DNA from: Chloroflexota bacterium
GTDB lineage: Bacteria > Chloroflexota > Limnocylindria > QHBO01
DNA length: 10,008 bases
Reading direction: 5' to 3'
Assembly (NCBI GenBank): GCA_013820865.1
Contig: JACDHU010000038.1
Location: forward strand, 1-10,008
The notes beneath the pieces are model-generated. The model was not told where the DNA came from. It searched no databases and saw only the letters and a program-made list of their open reading frames with translations. A program made the position numbers and the translations under genes. Numbering within the stretch: the first letter of the stretch is position 1; each line of letters opens with the position of its first letter. This document shows, piece after piece, positions 7,243 through 10,008 of the stretch.

Positions 7243-7890
7243 TCAGGTCCGTATTCCTCTCGAGGTGGTCAGTCGGGCGACGACCATGAAGGCAAGGTCA
7301 ATCAGGATGGCGATGATGATGATGCCGAGCACCGCGCTCAGGGCCTGCGGGATGGCGGTCGGCGTGCCGACGCGCGCCAGGGCGCGGAAGATGTCCTTGC
7401 CCAGGCCGGGTCCGTTGACGACCGCCGCGATCGCGGCGATGCCGACGATAATGACCGCGGCGACCCGAATGCCGGTGACGATGACCGGCCAGGCCAGTGG
7501 CAGCTCGATGCGCAGCAGGCGGCGATAGCGGCCCATGCCCATCCCCTGGGCGGACTCGACAACAGCCGGATCGACCGAGCGCAGGCCGACGATCGTGTTA
7601 CGCACGATCGGAAGCAGCCCGTACATCACGAGCGCCACGATCGCCGGCGTCGCCCCCAAGCCGAGCGGGCCGATGAGAAGCCCGAACAGGGCGAATGAGG
7701 GGATCGTGAGAAAGATGCCGGTGACGCCCAGTGCCACATAGCGCGGTCCATTGGTCCGGTACGTCAGGACCCCCAGGAGAACACCGATGACCGTGGAGAT
7801 CGAGACGGAGACGATGACGATCTGCGCGTGCTCGATGGCAAGCCCAAGGAGTCGATCTCCCTGCGCGTTCAGGTAGTCGAACAGGCTCAT
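7243..7890 (-). CDS. Quaternary amine ABC transporter permease (OpuCB/OpuCD-like), first of two
   Basis: 215 residues, about the size of OpuCB/OpuCD, with a hydrophobic binding-protein-dependent permease fold starting around residue 15. The EAA loop lies at 111-131: VESAQGMGMGRYRR followed by IELP. GLLPIVRNTIVGL just ahead of it is the usual preceding helix for this subfamily. The frame is open upstream to 8025, but that part lies inside the regulator gene. The start at 7890 (MSLFDYLNAQGDR) overlaps the regulator's stop by four bases (ATGA), so translation is probably coupled; no convincing Shine-Dalgarno is seen. Permease-ATPase-permease order resembles the yehYXW arrangement, but with the binding protein last. 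Confidence 0.92.
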   Translation of the reverse strand: MSLFDYLNAQGDRLLGLAIEHAQIVIVSVSISTVIGVLLGVLTYRTNGPRYVALGVTGIFLTIPSFALFGLLIGPLGLGATPAIVALVMYGLLPIVRNTIVGLRSVDPAVVESAQGMGMGRYRRLLRIELPLAWPVIVTGIRVAAVIIVGIAAIAAVVNGPGLGKDIFRALARVGTPTAIPQALSAVLGIIIIAILIDLAFMVVARLTTSRGIRT

Positions 7891-8717
7891 GCCGGCACGC
7901 CGGATCGGCCGGCATCCGTTCGGGTGGCCAAGTCTCCGGATATGACGCCGTCCCAGCCCAACTCGGCCGATAGCACATCGGCCGCTGACTTGATCGCCTG
8001 GCCGGCAAGCGGCAGTCGAGTCCACAGGCGAAACTTCGGGGCGGACACGTTGAGTGCAGCGATCACGCCGCCGCGGAAGTCGCGAACGGGGGCGGCCGCG
8101 GCCACCAGGCCAGGCTCAAACTCCTCGTCGACGACGGCGTACCCATCAGCCCGTGCGGTCAGAATGCGTTCATACAGCTCGTCGACGTCACGCGGGGCGT
8201 TGGGTCCCCCATCGCCGAATGCGACGCCATCGAACAATCGTTGAATCTCGGCGCGTTCGAGGTCGATGAGCAGCGCGCGACCCGAGGACGTGTTGTGCGC
8301 GGGAACGAGGCGCCCCGCCCAGGCCACGGTCTGGACGGCGTGCGGCGGCGACTCGGTCAGGACCGTCAGCACCTCGGATCCCTGAAGGACCGAGAGGTGG
8401 ATCCGTTCCCCGAGATCCTTCTCCACCAGCCGACGAAGGATTGGCGCGCCCGCCGCGATGAGGCGCTGGTCGGCCGCCCGGGCCGCAAGCGCGAAGACGT
8501 GCCATCCGATGCGGTAGGCCATGGTGTCCGCGTCGCGCTCGACGAAGCCCGCATCGGCGAAGACACGCAGCGTTCGCGATACCTGGCTCTGGTCACGACC
8601 CTCGTGAGCCGCCAGACGGTTCACGCCCCATCCGCCGTGGGAGATGGCGTCGTCCGAGGCAAGCGCATCAAGGAGCGCAAGCGCGCGACGGAGACTGCTC
8701 GGATGCTGGTCTGCCAC
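7887..8717 (-). CDS. IclR-family transcriptional regulator, likely controls this operon
   Basis: 276 residues from a GTG start. The N-terminal winged helix-turn-helix (about 8-70) begins SSLRRALALLDALA and has the recognition region DQSQVSRTLRVFADAGFVER. The IclR effector domain (about 85-255) shows RRLVEKDLGERIHLSVLQG, the LVPAHNTSSGRALL block and DEEFEPGLVAAAAPVRDFRG, matching the family's ligand-pocket signature. I chose GTG 8717 because the family usually begins a few residues before the SLxRALxLL motif. The frame is open further upstream to 8822, but that would run through the operator and into the divergent gene. No good Shine-Dalgarno precedes it, so it may be leaderless. As first gene of the operon, ATGA-coupled to the permease and facing a palindrome, it probably regulates itself and the pathway in response to the imported compound or a breakdown product. 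Confidence 0.88.
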   Translation of the reverse strand: MADQHPSSLRRALALLDALASDDAISHGGWGVNRLAAHEGRDQSQVSRTLRVFADAGFVERDADTMAYRIGWHVFALAARAADQRLIAAGAPILRRLVEKDLGERIHLSVLQGSEVLTVLTESPPHAVQTVAWAGRLVPAHNTSSGRALLIDLERAEIQRLFDGVAFGDGGPNAPRDVDELYERILTARADGYAVVDEEFEPGLVAAAAPVRDFRGGVIAALNVSAPKFRLWTRLPLAGQAIKSAADVLSAELGWDGVISGDLATRTDAGRSGVPA

Positions 8718-8734
8718 CCGCGCACATTGGCAGA

Positions 8735-8762
8735 TTGATGCGTCAGATGCAATAGCTATCGC
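8735..8762 (+). promoter_or_regulatory. Possible promoter for the asparagine synthase gene
   Basis: TTGATG (8735-8740) and TATCGC (8757-8762) are 16 bp apart and resemble -35 and -10 boxes (4/6 and 3/6 matches to the sigma-70 consensus). The palindrome would cover the -10 box, compatible with repression. The match is weak and could be chance. Confidence 0.25.
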
Positions 8763-8774
8763 ATGAGATGCAAT
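8745..8774. repeat. Direct repeat AGATGCAAT, two copies 21 bp apart
   Basis: AGATGCAAT occurs at 8745-8753 and again at 8766-8774. The 21-bp spacing is two helical turns, putting both copies on one face of the DNA. The first copy overlaps the left arm of the 18-bp palindrome. The arrangement fits cooperative binding of two regulator dimers. Confidence 0.5.
8747..8764. promoter_or_regulatory. Candidate IclR operator: 18-bp near-perfect palindrome
   Basis: ATGCAATAGCTATCGCAT is symmetric except for one base pair in each arm. It lies 30 bp from the regulator's GTG and 28 bp from the AsnB ATG, in the shared divergent gap, where a regulator could control both sides. IclR proteins bind palindromic sites as dimers, often two dimers per operator. 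Binding is inferred, not shown. Confidence 0.55.
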
Positions 8775-8791
8775 GGAGTACGATGGCGACA

Positions 8792-10008
8792 ATGTGTGGC
8801 ATCGCCGGAATCTGGGGCACATCGGACCGCATCCTGACCGAGCGCGCCATGGATGGCATCCGGCACCGTGGCCCCGATGGGGCCGGCGTGCACGTGCAAT
8901 CGAACGGCGTTCTTGGCCATCGTCGGCTTGCGATCATGGACCCCGAAGGCGGCGCGCAGCCGCTGTACAACGAGACGCGCGCCATGGCCATCGTCGCGAA
9001 CGGCGAGATCTACAACTTCCCGGCGCTCCGCGCTGACCTGGCCGGCCGGCACACGCTCACGACGACGAGCGACAACGAGGCGATTCTCCATCTGTACGAA
9101 GAGCGTGGCACGGACACCCCGGCGGCGTTGGCGGGCATGTTCGCGTTCGCCATCTGCGACGACGAGCACTTGTTTCTTGCGCGTGATCCCATCGGGATCA
9201 AGCCGCTGTACTACGGTCGCGGGATCGATGGATCCGGGCGGCCGGTCATGGCCTTCGCGTCGGAGATGAAAGCGCTCGCCGATTGGGTCGATGAGCTCCA
9301 TGAGTTCCCGCCCGGCACCTACTTCGACAGCCGTGAGGGTTTCGTTCCTTACTACCAGGTACCGACCGGGCCTCCCGTCGATCGGTCGGTCGAGGACCAT
9401 GTGAGTCTCGTGCGAAAGGGCTTGGAGGACGCCGTCGCCTCACACCTGATGAGCGACGTCCCGGTCGGTGCATTTCTCTCCGGCGGACTGGACTCGAGCG
9501 TTATCGCCGCGATGGCCCGGAAGCACGTCGACGAGCTGCATACCTTTTCGGTCGGCCTGGCCGGATCGCGCGACATCATTGCGGCCAGACGGGTTGCCGC
9601 TCACATCGGATCGATCCATCACGAGTACCTGATGACCTCCGCAGAGGTGGTCGAGAAGCTGCCTGAGATCATCCACGCGCTCGAGTCGTGGGACCAGGAT
9701 CTGGTGCGCAGCGCAATCCCGACCTACTTCTGCTCGCGCCTGGCAGCCGAGCGCGTGAAAGTGATTCTCACCGGCGAGGGTGCGGACGAGCTGTTCGCCG
9801 GGTACGCCTATCACAAGGACTCGACCGATGCCGCCATGCTGCACCAGGAGCTCGGTCGCTCCGTTTCCACCTTGCACAACATCAACCTCCAGCGCGTCGA
9901 CCGCCTGACGATGCTCCACGGCCTCGAGGGACGCGTGCCATTCCTGGACACCGAATTTATCGCGCTCGCCCTCAGCGTCCCAGCTGAGCTGAAGCTGCGG
10001 ACGATGGC
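8792..10008 (+). CDS. asnB: Asparagine synthase, glutamine-hydrolysing (AsnB type), 3' end cut by window
   Basis: Converts aspartate, glutamine and ATP to asparagine; cytosolic. The first 405 codons are present; E. coli AsnB has 554 residues, so well over 100 residues lie beyond the edge. The N-terminal glutaminase domain starts MCGIAGIW, with C2 becoming the catalytic N-terminal Cys after Met removal. RHRGPDG (24-30), LGHRRLAIMD (41-50), NGEIYNF (70-76) and SDNE (93-96) are the usual glutamine-site blocks. The synthetase domain has the ATP pyrophosphate loop SGGLDSS (230-236), then HHEY, LTGEGADELFAGY and EGRVPFLD. I chose ATG 8792 because the Cys must be second; an in-frame ATG three codons upstream (8783) would give MATMCG. 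GGAG (8775-8778) is 13 nt from 8792 and 4 nt from 8783. Divergent from the regulator. A related amidation of another acid cannot be excluded, but the motifs look like ordinary AsnB. Confidence 0.9.
   Translation, partial: MCGIAGIWGTSDRILTERAMDGIRHRGPDGAGVHVQSNGVLGHRRLAIMDPEGGAQPLYNETRAMAIVANGEIYNFPALRADLAGRHTLTTTSDNEAILHLYEERGTDTPAALAGMFAFAICDDEHLFLARDPIGIKPLYYGRGIDGSGRPVMAFASEMKALADWVDELHEFPPGTYFDSREGFVPYYQVPTGPPVDRSVEDHVSLVRKGLEDAVASHLMSDVPVGAFLSGGLDSSVIAAMARKHVDELHTFSVGLAGSRDIIAARRVAAHIGSIHHEYLMTSAEVVEKLPEIIHALESWDQDLVRSAIPTYFCSRLAAERVKVILTGEGADELFAGYAYHKDSTDAAMLHQELGRSVSTLHNINLQRVDRLTMLHGLEGRVPFLDTEFIALALSVPAELKLRTM

Noticed and set aside
6057..7289. A 410-codon plus-strand open frame
   Set aside because: It runs antisense to the ATPase gene, whose Walker and signature motifs are intact. 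The translation is Arg/Asp/Leu-rich with no recognisable domain, typical of antisense frames in GC-rich DNA.
7891..8025. N-terminal extension of the first permease up to 8025
   Set aside because: It lies inside the regulator gene and is not permease-like; MSLFDYLNAQGDR at 7890 with the ATGA overlap is better.
8718..8822. Longer regulator start at 8822
   Set aside because: It would translate the operator region and run into the first codons of asnB on the other strand, and the extra 35 residues have no family counterpart.

Overview
The window is GC-rich throughout and tightly packed. It looks like chromosome from a high-GC, probably monoderm bacterium; Actinomycetota or Chloroflexota are my best guesses. 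Reasons: the transporter's binding protein is a lipoprotein with a Ser/Ala/Pro/Gly-rich linker, its ATPase is an OpuCA-like protein with a CBS tail, and GTG/TTG starts are used. I cannot assign a genus. I see no mobile elements, RNA genes or CRISPR arrays, and no gap over about 75 bases.

Layout. Seven genes on the minus strand form one apparent operon, read from about 8717 down past position 1: an IclR-family regulator, a permease, an ATPase with CBS domains, a second permease, a lipoprotein substrate-binding protein, a non-pyrrolysine MttB-family (trimethylamine/betaine) methyltransferase, and an FAD oxidoreductase fused to a GcvT-type folate domain (dimethylglycine/sarcosine dehydrogenase type). 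The last gene runs off the left edge, probably only a few residues short of its end. On the plus strand, diverging from the regulator, is a glutamine-dependent asparagine synthase (AsnB type) cut by the right edge. The 74-base divergent gap carries a near-perfect 18-bp palindrome and a direct repeat spaced 21 bp, probably the IclR operator.

How the genes fit together (inference). The ABC importer (OpuC/OsmF class) would bring in glycine betaine or a related quaternary amine. The MttB-family enzyme would remove the first methyl group. The FAD/GcvT enzyme would oxidatively remove methyl groups from the tertiary and/or secondary amine onto tetrahydrofolate. With an IclR regulator in front, the importer looks catabolic rather than purely osmoprotective. 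No corrinoid protein or corrinoid:folate methyltransferase lies in the window, so the methyl acceptor of the MttB-like enzyme is open. Several genes are translationally coupled (ATGA, TGATG and TGACATG junctions), and a strong hairpin between the binding-protein and methyltransferase genes may set different levels for transport and catabolism.
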